Positions 51,197 through 59,063 of a stretch of DNA of 64,000 nt are shown one piece after another; the stretch's first letter is position 1, and every line of letters starts with the position of its first letter. Source of the DNA: Bacillota bacterium (GTDB lineage Bacteria; Bacillota; Clostridia; Christensenellales; UMGS416); assembly GCA_023435705.1 (NCBI GenBank), contig JAEYRH010000014.1, positions 1 through 64,000 of the forward strand, given 5' to 3'. The notes beneath the pieces were generated by a model that was given only the letters and a program-made list of their open reading frames with translations, was not told the DNA's origin and did not search any database. The position numbers were made by a program, and so were the translations under genes.

Positions 51197-51563
51197 ATGC
51201 GAGGCCATTTTTCTGAAGTCAAGATATTCCAAGTGAAGCCCGATCGGTTGGAAAGAGTTTGAAGCCCTCGTGAAAACAGTTACCGCTGCGCAACGGCAAC
51301 AGCCCGGCTGCATCGGATTTGGGTATATGAAGCAGTTTCATACAATCGATGGAGTTGAACCGGGGAATCCGCCAAGAGAGCTCATCAAGATTGTGAAGTG
51401 TGTGAAATACTTCTCGTATTGGCAGTTCAATGACAAAGAATGCTATGGAAAAGCTATTGAATGGTTCATTGCTCAATGCGGTAAAGATATTCAAAGGCTG
51501 CTCATCATGCCTTTGACATCCATTGTGGTTATGCCCTTTGCGAAGCGAATGGGTCTTGACTAA
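51197..51563 (+). pseudogene. Frameshifted ABM-like (antibiotic biosynthesis monooxygenase) protein
   Basis: The ATG at 51197 with AGGAG upstream opens MRGHFSEVKIFQVKPDRLER and stops at 51262. A second frame (GTG at 51270, no ribosome-binding site) carries on with VKTVTAAQRQQPGCIGFGYMKQ. Removing one A from the AAA run near 51252-51254 joins them as PDRLEEFEALVKTVTAAQRQQPGC, a typical ABM-domain line, giving one protein of about 121 residues. Either the gene is broken or the base is a sequencing error. The activity of the family (small-molecule oxidation) cannot be assigned. Confidence 0.65.
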
Positions 51564-51796
51564 GCAATAATGACCGCAGAGAAACGCTGCCATCCGGCGG
51601 CGTTTTATTAATAATCACTTTTAGGCGGGAGTGGACGGCAGCGAACTGTCGTTGGAATGCCTCGGTTAACAATTGCCGTTTTGCATTTCTGGCAATACTA
51701 CCAACAGAACTTTACACAAATCTTATTTATGTAGTATTGAAAACCATGTAAGGCGGTAGTATACTACTTGTAACGAGTGAAGCGGCGGTGATCTTG

Positions 51797-52492
51797 ATGA
51801 AAAAGTTGTTGAGCAGTATCGGTGTGTGGGGTGATTCCCTGCTGGCGGGTGTTGTTCTGGATGAAAAGGCCGGGAGGTATTCCATCCTGGAAAACAACGT
51901 GGCGGCATCGCTGGCCAAGAAGATCGGCATCACGATCAAAAACAATTCCAAATTTGGCTGTACTGCCCCGAAGGGCATGAAATTCCTCACAAGGGCTTTG
52001 GAGACTGACGCCGAGTTTTCCGCTGCGATCCTGGAATATGGCGGCAACGACTGCGATTTTGATTGGGCTCAGGTGGCCGCCGCCCCCGATCAGGAGCACA
52101 CTCCCAAGACGCCGCTGGATGAGTTCTCAAAATGCTATGCGGATATGATTACCTCTGTACGGGCAAAGGGCATCGAACCGGTTCTGGTCTCACTGCCGCC
52201 GCTGGATGCGGAACGGTATTTTGATTGGATCACCCGCAATGGCCTGAGTCGGGAAAACATCCTGAAATGGCTTGGCGACGTGCAGCATATCTACCGCTGG
52301 CATGAGCGCTACAGCAACGCAGTTTCATCGCTTGCCCGCAAGTACAACTGCCATTTTGTCGACATCCGCGACGCGTTCCTTTCCGTGCACCTGCCCGGAG
52401 AACTGATGTGTGCCGACGGCATCCATCCAAACCAGAAGGGGCATGCCTTGATGGAGCAGGTGTTTTTGGAGTATGCCCATCAATTTGTGTGA
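51797..52492 (+). CDS. SGNH/GDSL-type esterase
   Basis: A 231-residue hydrolase. Block I is SIGVWGDSLLAG with the nucleophilic Ser (GDS). Block III is ILEYGGNDCDF (GGND) and block V is CADGIHPNQKGHALM with the catalytic Asp and His. No signal peptide is present, so it is cytoplasmic. The substrate could be an acetylated sugar or lipid; the sequence does not decide. Monocistronic, with a terminator after it. The start at MKKLLSSIGVWGD is preferred; an in-frame ATG three codons upstream is also possible. Confidence 0.88.
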   Translation: MKKLLSSIGVWGDSLLAGVVLDEKAGRYSILENNVAASLAKKIGITIKNNSKFGCTAPKGMKFLTRALETDAEFSAAILEYGGNDCDFDWAQVAAAPDQEHTPKTPLDEFSKCYADMITSVRAKGIEPVLVSLPPLDAERYFDWITRNGLSRENILKWLGDVQHIYRWHERYSNAVSSLARKYNCHFVDIRDAFLSVHLPGELMCADGIHPNQKGHALMEQVFLEYAHQFV

Positions 52493-52505
52493 CAGGAAAA
52501 ACGAA

Positions 52506-52537
52506 ACCCGTCCTCAACGTTGGGGACGGGTCTTTTG
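52506..52537 (+). terminator. Terminator after the SGNH hydrolase gene
   Basis: ACCCGTCC and GGACGGGT pair, then CTTTTG. Confidence 0.8.
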
Positions 52538-52538
52538 T

Positions 52539-53102
52539 TCAAAGGAACCTTAGATCTGTACTTCTTGGAGGGTGCTCCCGCTGGGGGTCATACTTCTGCC
52601 AATAGATAGCCTCTTCGGTATACTGCGTGCGCGGCGGTTTCTCCTCTGCCGGATACCCCACCAGCACCACGCTGATCACGGCCACAGGAGCGGGGATGTC
52701 AAATAGCTGGCGCAGCGTGGCGCTGTCGGCCGCACCGATCCACACCGCTCCGAGGCCCATGGCCGTGGCGGCCAGCAGCATGTTTTCGATGGCCGCGCTG
52801 CAGTCCATTGCGCCGTCGCCCTCCCAGGGGATGTAATTGGTGTTGGAGCAAACCACGATGGCTGCCGGCGCGTTATAGCTCCTGCCATGCTCGGGGTGGA
52901 TGCTGTCTTTCAACTTGTCCAGCGCATCGGGGTTGTCCACGACGATGAATTCCCAGGGCTGCAGGTTGCAGGCCGAAGGTGCGGCCATCGCTGCCTTCAG
53001 CAGCAGCGTAATCTTGTCATGCTCAACAGGCCTGCCTGGCTGATAGCGGCGCACACTCCTGCGTCGGCAGAGGATATCCATCAACAGTTCAATCTGATTC
53101 AT
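52539..53102 (-). CDS. Nitroreductase family protein
   Basis: A 187-residue FMN-dependent oxidoreductase. RRRSVRRYQPGRPVE near the N-terminus and AAPSACNLQPWEFIVV are the FMN-binding signatures; AAIENMLLAATAMGLGAVWIG and VVLVGYPAEEKPPR complete the family pattern. The start MNQIELLMDILCRRRS is family-like; the frame is open further upstream but inside the end of the AraC gene. It follows the AraC-family regulator by 10 bp in the same direction, so it is probably cotranscribed and its expression tied to that regulator. Confidence 0.92.
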   Translation of the reverse strand: MNQIELLMDILCRRRSVRRYQPGRPVEHDKITLLLKAAMAAPSACNLQPWEFIVVDNPDALDKLKDSIHPEHGRSYNAPAAIVVCSNTNYIPWEGDGAMDCSAAIENMLLAATAMGLGAVWIGAADSATLRQLFDIPAPVAVISVVLVGYPAEEKPPRTQYTEEAIYWQKYDPQREHPPRSTDLRFL

Positions 53103-53112
53103 TTGTAGCACC

Positions 53113-53970
53113 TCAGTCTTTTCTTGCGGCAGCGGTTTTGACAACCGGCACCCAGGCTTCCACGGCCATTTTACCGTCTTCCCGCCAGTGGCAGCGCTCC
53201 TGCCTGGGGCCTGTATCCTGTTCATAACCTGAGTCGGGGAACCATTCGATCCAGATGCGCTTCCACACCGAAATGATGTGGTCTTGCCCCGGATGCTCGA
53301 TCACAAGGGGGAATACCGCCCACGTCCGCTCCGGCACGGTAACAACCTCGTATTCGTCGGGGACGCCTCCGGCTGGCATGTCCAGGCAAATCATATAGTG
53401 CAGCATGCCGTCGTCGGTGTCCCACAGGAGGGACTTCAGGCAGGTGTGTTCGTCGCCGTGGCCGGCTTGCACGATCCGGTTGGTTAGTCGTTCCGCCTCG
53501 CACTTGTCCAGAAATGCCGGGATCGCCTCATACGCTTCCGCATGCCCGGTCAAAAAGGACCGGCCAAACACCGAGCGGGCTCCTTCCCGTTCGATACGGA
53601 AAGGAAGCCTGTCTGCAGGCTGGGGTTGGGGCTGGAAGGTGATGCGGGGTATGGTTTGCAGGATTGCGCCGGGCATGCGGGCTTCCGAGGGCGTCATGCC
53701 GTGCACCGCCTGGAATGCCCGGGCAAATGAATTGGGCGAATCGTAACCGAAAAGGTTGGCCACATCGATGATCTTTGCGGCGCTCTTTTGCAGCATGAAG
53801 CCCGCCAGCGTCAGCCTGCGCAGGCGTATATATTCGCCCAGGGGTAGGTCGGCGATGAACGAGAAATGGCGCGTGAAATGATACTCGGAGCATTGCGCTT
53901 TTTGTGCTGCCGCGGCCATATTGATTTGGCCTGCCAGGTTTTCCTCGATATAGTCCACGGCGGAATTCAT
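53113..53970 (-). CDS. AraC-family regulator with GyrI-like effector-binding domain
   Basis: A 285-residue transcription factor. Residues 1 to about 105 hold two helix-turn-helix motifs of the AraC/XylS type (INMAAAAQKAQCSEYHFTRHFS and IIDVANLFGYDSPNSFARAFQAVHGMTPSEAR). The C-terminal half is a GyrI-like ligand-binding domain (SLLWDTDDGMLHYMICLDMP...GGVPDEYEVVTVPERTWAVFP). Members commonly start with a few extra residues of the form xxWxxKM; here in-frame codons upstream read GWAEKM with no ATG, GTG or TTG, so the true start may be a rare codon or the ATG used here. The ligand is unknown. Confidence 0.88.
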   Translation of the reverse strand: MNSAVDYIEENLAGQINMAAAAQKAQCSEYHFTRHFSFIADLPLGEYIRLRRLTLAGFMLQKSAAKIIDVANLFGYDSPNSFARAFQAVHGMTPSEARMPGAILQTIPRITFQPQPQPADRLPFRIEREGARSVFGRSFLTGHAEAYEAIPAFLDKCEAERLTNRIVQAGHGDEHTCLKSLLWDTDDGMLHYMICLDMPAGGVPDEYEVVTVPERTWAVFPLVIEHPGQDHIISVWKRIWIEWFPDSGYEQDTGPRQERCHWREDGKMAVEAWVPVVKTAAARKD

Positions 53971-54075
53971 TTTTTCTGCCCAGCCGATGGGGAATCGCCT
54001 CCATCATTATCCTAGGATGACCCTATTATAATGCGTGGAGGTGCTGCTGCACCAGTGACAGAATGGATTGGTCCT

Positions 54076-54225
54076 TTATTGTCCGCAGCGCTTGCAGACC
54101 TTCAGCAGCGCGCCGTCGCGCATGGCCGTCCACAACACCTTGACCCGGGTCCTGTTGCACAGAGGGCAGGTGCCGCGCCAGCTTGGGATTTTCCTGGCAT
54201 TGCTGCCCCGCCTTGGTTTCGGCAT
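54076..54225 (-). CDS. Small zinc-ribbon protein, 49 residues
   Basis: ATG with AAGGA upstream begins MPKPRRGSNARKIPSWRGTC and runs 49 codons to TAA. It contains two CxxC pairs, CPLC near residue 20 and CKRC near residue 44, the layout of a zinc ribbon. The N-terminal part is basic (PKPRRGSNARKIP), suggesting contact with RNA or DNA. Small proteins of this type occur in Clostridia without a defined role. It was below the usual length cut-off; the plus-strand frame at the same place is not coding. Confidence 0.7.
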   Translation of the reverse strand: MPKPRRGSNARKIPSWRGTCPLCNRTRVKVLWTAMRDGALLKVCKRCGQ

Positions 54226-54604
54226 TTCACATTTATCCTTTCATAATGAATAATACACAACCGGATGATACATGGTTTGCCGGATGCCCTCTCCACATTT
54301 GTTGCACAGAACTGTGTGATTAAATGTTCAAGTCTAGCTTGCTGTATCGCAATGCTTCACAGGCTTCTGCCCAAGCCTTCTTTCTTGCTGTGTGCATAAC
54401 ATGGTTGTTTGGACTGCGATCAGCTGGGCGGGCAACTCCGAAGGTCTTTTCGAATAAGCTGATCGAAGTTGTGATATTTTAATTGTATTATATTAGTGAA
54501 CTCTGATACCGTAAATGCAATGAGGAATCAGTGTGAAGTACTTTTCCTTTATCTATTGTTTGTTTTGTTGTAAAATATATGGATAGCCACAAATTGGAGC
54601 AGCC
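54226..54604. other. Intergenic region of 379 bp before the ECF cassette
   Basis: No gene was seen. The stretch is AT-rich near the ecfA1 start, with several possible but weak -10 boxes (TAAAATATAT near 54571). No convincing riboswitch fold was recognised. Confidence 0.5.
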
Positions 54605-55465
54605 ATGAACGATACAAACCTAATGATCCACGCACAAAACGTCTCCTATACCTACCCCGCCCATGAGGGTGAAGCGCCATCGCAGCCGGCGTTGAAGGGC
54701 GTGGACTTCAAGGCCCCGAGGGGCCAATTCATCGCCGTGCTCGGCCACAACGGCAGCGGTAAGTCTACGCTGGCCCGCCATTTCAACGCGTTGTTGCTGC
54801 CCACCACTGGCACAGTGTGGATCAAGGGCATGGACACCGCCGACGAGGGCCTGCTCTGGGAGATCCGCCGCTCCGCCGGCATGGTCTTTCAAAACCCCGA
54901 CAACCAGATCGTTGCCACCGTGGTGGAAGACGACGTGGCTTTTGGCCCGGAAAACTTGGGCGTGGAGCGCACCGAAATCCGCCGACGGGTGGACGAAGCG
55001 CTTGATACGGTGCACATGACCCAGCACGCCCTGAAGGCGCCCCACATGCTCTCCGGCGGGCAAAAGCAGCGGGTTGCCATCGCCGGGGTGCTGGCCTTGA
55101 AGCCCGAGGTCGTGGTGATGGACGAACCCACGGCGATGCTGGATCCCAAAGGCCGCCGGCAGGTGCTGCGGGCCATCGGGTATCTGCGTGAAGAGGGCAT
55201 CACGGTGATCCTGATCACCCACTTCATGGAGGAGGCCGCCCTGGCCGACAAGGTGGTCGTGATGGATGAAGGCAGCGTTGCGCTTGAGGGCGGGCCCGCC
55301 GAAGTGTTTACCCACCGGGAGGAACTGCGGGCCATGGGCCTTGATGTGCCTCCGATGGCGGACCTTAAGGCCATGCTCGGCGAGGCAGGCGTTAAGCTTG
55401 ATGGAAGCATATTGACAGTGGAGGAGATGGCCGAGTCGTTATGGCAATTGTTTTCGAAAACGTAA
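54605..55465 (+). CDS. ecfA1: Energy-coupling factor transporter ATPase 1
   Basis: One of the two ATPases of a group II ECF module that energises several vitamin or metal uptake subunits. Walker A is GHNGSGKST near residue 48, the ABC signature is LSGGQKQRVAIAG, and Walker B is VVVMDEPTAMLDPKGR. MVFQNPDNQIVATVVEDDVAFGPENLG is the ECF-type Q-loop stretch. The length of 286 residues is normal. The stop overlaps ecfA2 by 25 bp. In most Bacillota the cassette lies in the ribosomal-protein cluster with truA; here it stands alone. Confidence 0.95.
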   Translation: MNDTNLMIHAQNVSYTYPAHEGEAPSQPALKGVDFKAPRGQFIAVLGHNGSGKSTLARHFNALLLPTTGTVWIKGMDTADEGLLWEIRRSAGMVFQNPDNQIVATVVEDDVAFGPENLGVERTEIRRRVDEALDTVHMTQHALKAPHMLSGGQKQRVAIAGVLALKPEVVVMDEPTAMLDPKGRRQVLRAIGYLREEGITVILITHFMEEAALADKVVVMDEGSVALEGGPAEVFTHREELRAMGLDVPPMADLKAMLGEAGVKLDGSILTVEEMAESLWQLFSKT

Positions 55466-56295
55466 CGCATGTGTTCATGCCGGGCAGCCCCTTCATGACC
55501 ACGGCAATCAAGGACATCAGCCTTACCATTGGCGAAGGCTCCTTCGTGGGCATGATCGGCCACACCGGCAGCGGCAAGAGCACGCTGATCCAGCACATCA
55601 ACGGCCTGCTGAAGCCCACGCAGGGCAGGGTGGTCGTGGATGGCATTGACACCGCTGTGAAGGGCGACCTCAAAAAGCTCCGCCGCCTGGTGGGGCTGGT
55701 GTTCCAATACCCCGAGCACCAGCTGTTTGAGGAAACGGTGGAGAAGGATGTGGGCTTCGGCCCGAAAAATATGGGCTTGTCGGAGCAGGAGATCAAGGAA
55801 CGGGTGCTCCGGGCGCTCACGCAGGTGGGCCTGGCCGGAGACGAGATCCTTGCCCGCTCGCCCTTTGAGCTTTCCGGCGGGCAGCGCCGCCGCGTGGCGA
55901 TCGCCGGCGTGCTGGCGATGGAGCCGCAGGTGCTGATCCTTGATGAGCCCACAGCGGGTCTGGACCCCCGGGGCCGTGAGGAAGTGCTGGCGCTGGTGAA
56001 TCGCATTCATGAGCAGCGCCACTGCACGGTGATCATGGTTTCCCACAGCATGGACGAAGTGGCGCGGGTGGCAAGCCGCGTGATCGTGATGAACCGCGCC
56101 GAGATTGCCATCGATGGCACACCCCGCGAGGTCTTCGCCCGGGCGGCAGAGCTCCGCGAGATGGGCCTGGATATCCCCGCCGTGGCACAACTCACCGCCG
56201 AGCTGCAAAGCAGAGGCGAAGCTGTGCCCTCCGGCATCATGACCATTGAAGAAATGCGCGACTGGATTGTGGAAAGGTTGGCCCGCCATGCTTAG
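55441..56295 (+). CDS. ecfA2: Energy-coupling factor transporter ATPase 2
   Basis: Second ATPase of the ECF module, paralogous to ecfA1. Walker A is GHTGSGKSTL, the signature LSGGQRRRVAIAG and Walker B VLILDEPTAGLDPRGR; FQYPEHQLFEETVEKDVGFGPKNMG is the ECF signature stretch. It overlaps ecfA1 (25 bp) and ecfT (8 bp), so all three are translationally coupled. The length of 284 residues is normal. Confidence 0.95.
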   Translation: MAIVFENVTHVFMPGSPFMTTAIKDISLTIGEGSFVGMIGHTGSGKSTLIQHINGLLKPTQGRVVVDGIDTAVKGDLKKLRRLVGLVFQYPEHQLFEETVEKDVGFGPKNMGLSEQEIKERVLRALTQVGLAGDEILARSPFELSGGQRRRVAIAGVLAMEPQVLILDEPTAGLDPRGREEVLALVNRIHEQRHCTVIMVSHSMDEVARVASRVIVMNRAEIAIDGTPREVFARAAELREMGLDIPAVAQLTAELQSRGEAVPSGIMTIEEMRDWIVERLARHA

Positions 56296-57106
56296 CAACA
56301 TCACCTTGGGCCAATACTTCCCCGGCGATTCGCCTGTGCACCGGCTGGACCCCCGCACCAAGATCATTCTAGGCGGCGTCTATATCACGCTGATCTTCAT
56401 CATCCAGAGCCTGCTGGGCTATTTCGCGGCTTTCCTGTTTGTGGCGCTGGGAGCGTTGCTTTCAGGCATTCAGGTGCGATATTTGCTCAAGGGCCTTAAG
56501 CCCATTTTGTTCATCATTGTCTTTACCGTGGTGGTGAACATGCTTTTCACCACCAATGGCAACGTCTGGTGGCACAGGTGGATTTTCACCATCACCGACG
56601 TCGGTGTGCAGCAGGCCATCTTTATGGCGCTGCGCCTGATCTTTTTGATCCTGGGCACGCAGGTGATGCTGCTCACCACATCGCCGCTGGCGCTCACTGA
56701 TGGCATTGAGACATTGCTGAACCCGATGAAAAAGATCAAGCTGCCGGTGCATGAGCTTGCGATGATGATGACAATTGCGCTCCGCTTCATCCCCACGCTG
56801 CTGGAGGAGACGGACAAGATCATGAAGGCTCAGGCATCCCGCGGGGCCGACTTCGAGTCCGGTAACATACTGGCCCGCGCCCGCAACATGGTGCCTTTGC
56901 TGGTGCCGCTGTTTGTGTCCGCCTTCCGCCGTGCCGATGAGCTGGCCATGGCGATGGAGGCCCGCTGCTACAAGGGTGGGGAGGGCCGCACGCGCATGAA
57001 GGTGCTGAAGTTCTCATCGGTGGATCTATGGGCGTCCTTTGTGATGCTGGCGCTTGCCGCTGCGATAATATTGGACCGGATTTATGGCGGCGGGTTTTTG
57101 TTTTAG
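56288..57106 (+). CDS. ecfT: Energy-coupling factor transporter transmembrane subunit
   Basis: Integral membrane subunit that couples the two ATPases to substrate-binding S components. The 272-residue product has about five to six membrane helices and the two cytoplasmic coupling motifs of the family: ASRGADFESGN and AMEARCYKGG. The start MLSNITLGQYFPGDSPVHRLDPRTK is typical. No S component gene is adjacent, as expected for group II modules, which share substrates encoded elsewhere. Confidence 0.95.
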   Translation: MLSNITLGQYFPGDSPVHRLDPRTKIILGGVYITLIFIIQSLLGYFAAFLFVALGALLSGIQVRYLLKGLKPILFIIVFTVVVNMLFTTNGNVWWHRWIFTITDVGVQQAIFMALRLIFLILGTQVMLLTTSPLALTDGIETLLNPMKKIKLPVHELAMMMTIALRFIPTLLEETDKIMKAQASRGADFESGNILARARNMVPLLVPLFVSAFRRADELAMAMEARCYKGGEGRTRMKVLKFSSVDLWASFVMLALAAAIILDRIYGGGFLF

Positions 57107-57134
57107 CGGCTATTAAACAGACGGGTATTGATCA

Positions 57135-57773
57135 ATGACTACCTCCGATCGGGTCGTACGCGACATCACCAGTTTCATTTTCCTTGAGGATGAACCGAAA
57201 CCAAGCGACGCCATCTTCATCCCCGGCAGTGCTTGGCCGGAGATGCCCGAGCATGCTGCGCGCTTTTACCGGCAGGGGCTTGCACCGGTGATTGTTCCAT
57301 CGGGCAGATACAGTTACAAGGCAGGCCGGTTTGCCGGGCCGAAATCCAGACAGGATGTCTACTCCGGTGAATACCAGACAGAATGGGAATTTGAGCGTGC
57401 TGTGCTGATGCAAAACGGTGTGCCTGATAGCGCAATCCTTCGGGAGGACCAGTCCACCCACACGGTGGACAATGCCTTTTTCACCCGTAAGGCAGTGGGG
57501 GACGCTGGCTTGACCATCCGCTCAGCGATCATCTGCTGCAAGCCCTATCATGCCCGGCGCTGCCTGATGACCTATGGCTGGGCTTTTCCCGGTGTGGAGC
57601 TGCTCATCTGCCCGGCAGCTGCGGAAGGGCTGACCCGCGACAACTGGCACATGACCGAACAGGGCCGTGCGCGGGTGCTGGGCGAAGTGAGCAAGAGCGG
57701 CAGCTATTTCAAGGACGTCGTGGGGTTGTTCACAGAGGTTTCGCAGCGATCCACTGCGGATGGTGTTCGATGA
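57135..57773 (+). CDS. YdcF family protein (DUF218)
   Basis: A 212-residue protein of the YdcF/SanA/ElyC family. DAIFIPGSAWPEMPEHAARFYRQGLAPVIVPSG is the conserved opening; the later AILREDQSTHTVDNAFFTRK is the conserved Glu-Thr-Asn region, followed by SAIICCKPYHARRC. Some members act on cell-envelope polysaccharide precursors. No membrane segment is present here, so it is cytoplasmic. The ribosome-binding site is weak. It is 28 bp after ecfT. Confidence 0.85.
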   Translation: MTTSDRVVRDITSFIFLEDEPKPSDAIFIPGSAWPEMPEHAARFYRQGLAPVIVPSGRYSYKAGRFAGPKSRQDVYSGEYQTEWEFERAVLMQNGVPDSAILREDQSTHTVDNAFFTRKAVGDAGLTIRSAIICCKPYHARRCLMTYGWAFPGVELLICPAAAEGLTRDNWHMTEQGRARVLGEVSKSGSYFKDVVGLFTEVSQRSTADGVR

Positions 57774-57809
57774 ATATATGGATCGTACAATATTGAAGGA
57801 GGCTATTTC

Positions 57810-58247
57810 ATGACCATTCCCGAACTGGAAGCTTATGCCATCAAACTCTTCACCGAAAATAAGCTTAGCTGCTCCGAGTCGGTGCTGCTGGCCATGGCCG
57901 ATTATTGGGGTATTCAAAACCCGCTGATCCCGCGCATCGCCACGCCGTTCCGGGGTGGCCTTTGCGGCACGCAGCAGGTGTGCGGCGCTGTGTCCGGCGG
58001 CCTGATGGCCATTGGCATCCGCCTGGGCCGCGACAGCGGCGCGGAAGACGGTAAGGCTTGCGGAGACAAGGGCAAAGAGTTCATGAACTGGGTGAAGGCG
58101 GAGCATGGCGGCCTGAGCTGCCTGGAGCTGACTGGGCTGGATTTCTCCGATGATGAGCAGCACAAGAAGTTCGTGGCCGAAGGCCGCAACACGGTTTGTG
58201 TGCCGCTGGTTGCGAAGTGCTGCCGGTGGCTTGCGGAGAATATCTAA
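57810..58247 (+). CDS. C_GCAxxG_C_C family protein, putative redox protein
   Basis: A 145-residue protein of the family named for its cysteine pattern. The first Cys is in KLSCSESVLLAM, then GGLCGTQQVCGAVSGGLMAIG (C-G-x(4)-CGAxxGG), then KACGDKG, GLSCLEL and KCCRWL. The cysteines could bind a metal or cluster or do redox chemistry. AAGGAGG precedes the ATG. The family is widespread in anaerobic Bacillota and often annotated as a redox-active protein. No clear operon partner is present. Confidence 0.88.
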   Translation: MTIPELEAYAIKLFTENKLSCSESVLLAMADYWGIQNPLIPRIATPFRGGLCGTQQVCGAVSGGLMAIGIRLGRDSGAEDGKACGDKGKEFMNWVKAEHGGLSCLELTGLDFSDDEQHKKFVAEGRNTVCVPLVAKCCRWLAENI

Positions 58248-58291
58248 AGATCTTTGAGGAGATGCGCTGGCAGGGGTCCGTTGGCCTCCTG

Positions 58292-58804
58292 CTAGCGGTT
58301 TCTGAGATCCAATTGTGATCCCTTTTTTTGAAAATGCATGCCAACCATATAGTAAGTGCGATACTCTGTATTGTCATCATACAAATTATTCACTAAGGCA
58401 GAATCCATATCTGCCAACACGTCGCCAACTATACCGTTCCGATTCTCTATCACATTGTGGCTCAGATTCGATTTCCGTTTTATTTCGGCGAGCGAAAATA
58501 CATTTGCTTGATAGTATTGCTGCAGTTCTGTTTCTGTCAAATCAGACCAGATGAGTAAATATGCGTTATAATCCATCGTTGTTATACTGCCAATTCGGTA
58601 AGCCACTTCAACCACTTTTGCCGTGTTCGGCGGCAACGGGCAGGAAAAAAGCGGCTTGGAAAACGCTTCAAGTTCATGATCGTTTGATATTGTTATCACC
58701 AGGCTGTATAGTAACAGGGATAAAATCGGCACTACAAGAGCCATTGAGACCAGATGTGATCTTTTCATTTTCCATTGTCGATTTATTCTAGGTTTGATTT
58801 GCAT
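58292..58804 (-). CDS. Membrane-anchored protein of unknown function, paralogue A
   Basis: About 170 residues with one N-terminal membrane helix (SMALVVPILSLLLYSLVITI) after a basic stretch. The external part contains KPLFSCPLPPNTAKVVEVAYRIG and SDLTETELQQYYQANVF, which align with FDCKTPEKTNKLRQMGRF and SDLSEQELREFYQTNVF of the protein at 60526. The start at MQIKPRINRQWK has AAGGA at about 12 bases. The two genes flank the esterase gene and are transcribed against it. I do not recognise a family. Confidence 0.6.
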   Translation of the reverse strand: MQIKPRINRQWKMKRSHLVSMALVVPILSLLLYSLVITISNDHELEAFSKPLFSCPLPPNTAKVVEVAYRIGSITTMDYNAYLLIWSDLTETELQQYYQANVFSLAEIKRKSNLSHNVIENRNGIVGDVLADMDSALVNNLYDDNTEYRTYYMVGMHFQKKGSQLDLRNR

Positions 58805-59063
58805 GTCACTGAATGATTCCTTTTTATCAATATGATATCTGCCGGTCTGATTATCGTCAATGAGCATTGCGCACATTCTGATGCTTTGTATGGGGAGAGG
58901 ATCGCTTCTAGCTGTATAATTGCTTTACAGTTTCTGTCTATATGATTATACTGCGAATTAGCAATATCAATTGGTATCACTGGTTGGCAAAGTGAATATA
59001 CCAGGCGATGAATCCGGTTCTCGATATGCACTTATAAGAAATGTAAGGAAAGGGTGAGGGTTT

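Noticed and set aside
54031..54246. Plus-strand frame over the small zinc-ribbon gene
   Set aside because: The minus-strand frame has two CxxC pairs and a ribosome-binding site; the plus-strand product is low-complexity.
54480..54604. Riboswitch upstream of the ECF cassette
   Set aside because: No conserved core of a known vitamin or metal riboswitch was recognised, and group II ECF modules are usually not riboswitch-controlled.
54889..56367. 492-codon open frame on the minus strand
   Set aside because: Antisense shadow of ecfA1 and ecfA2; no ribosome-binding site or motif.
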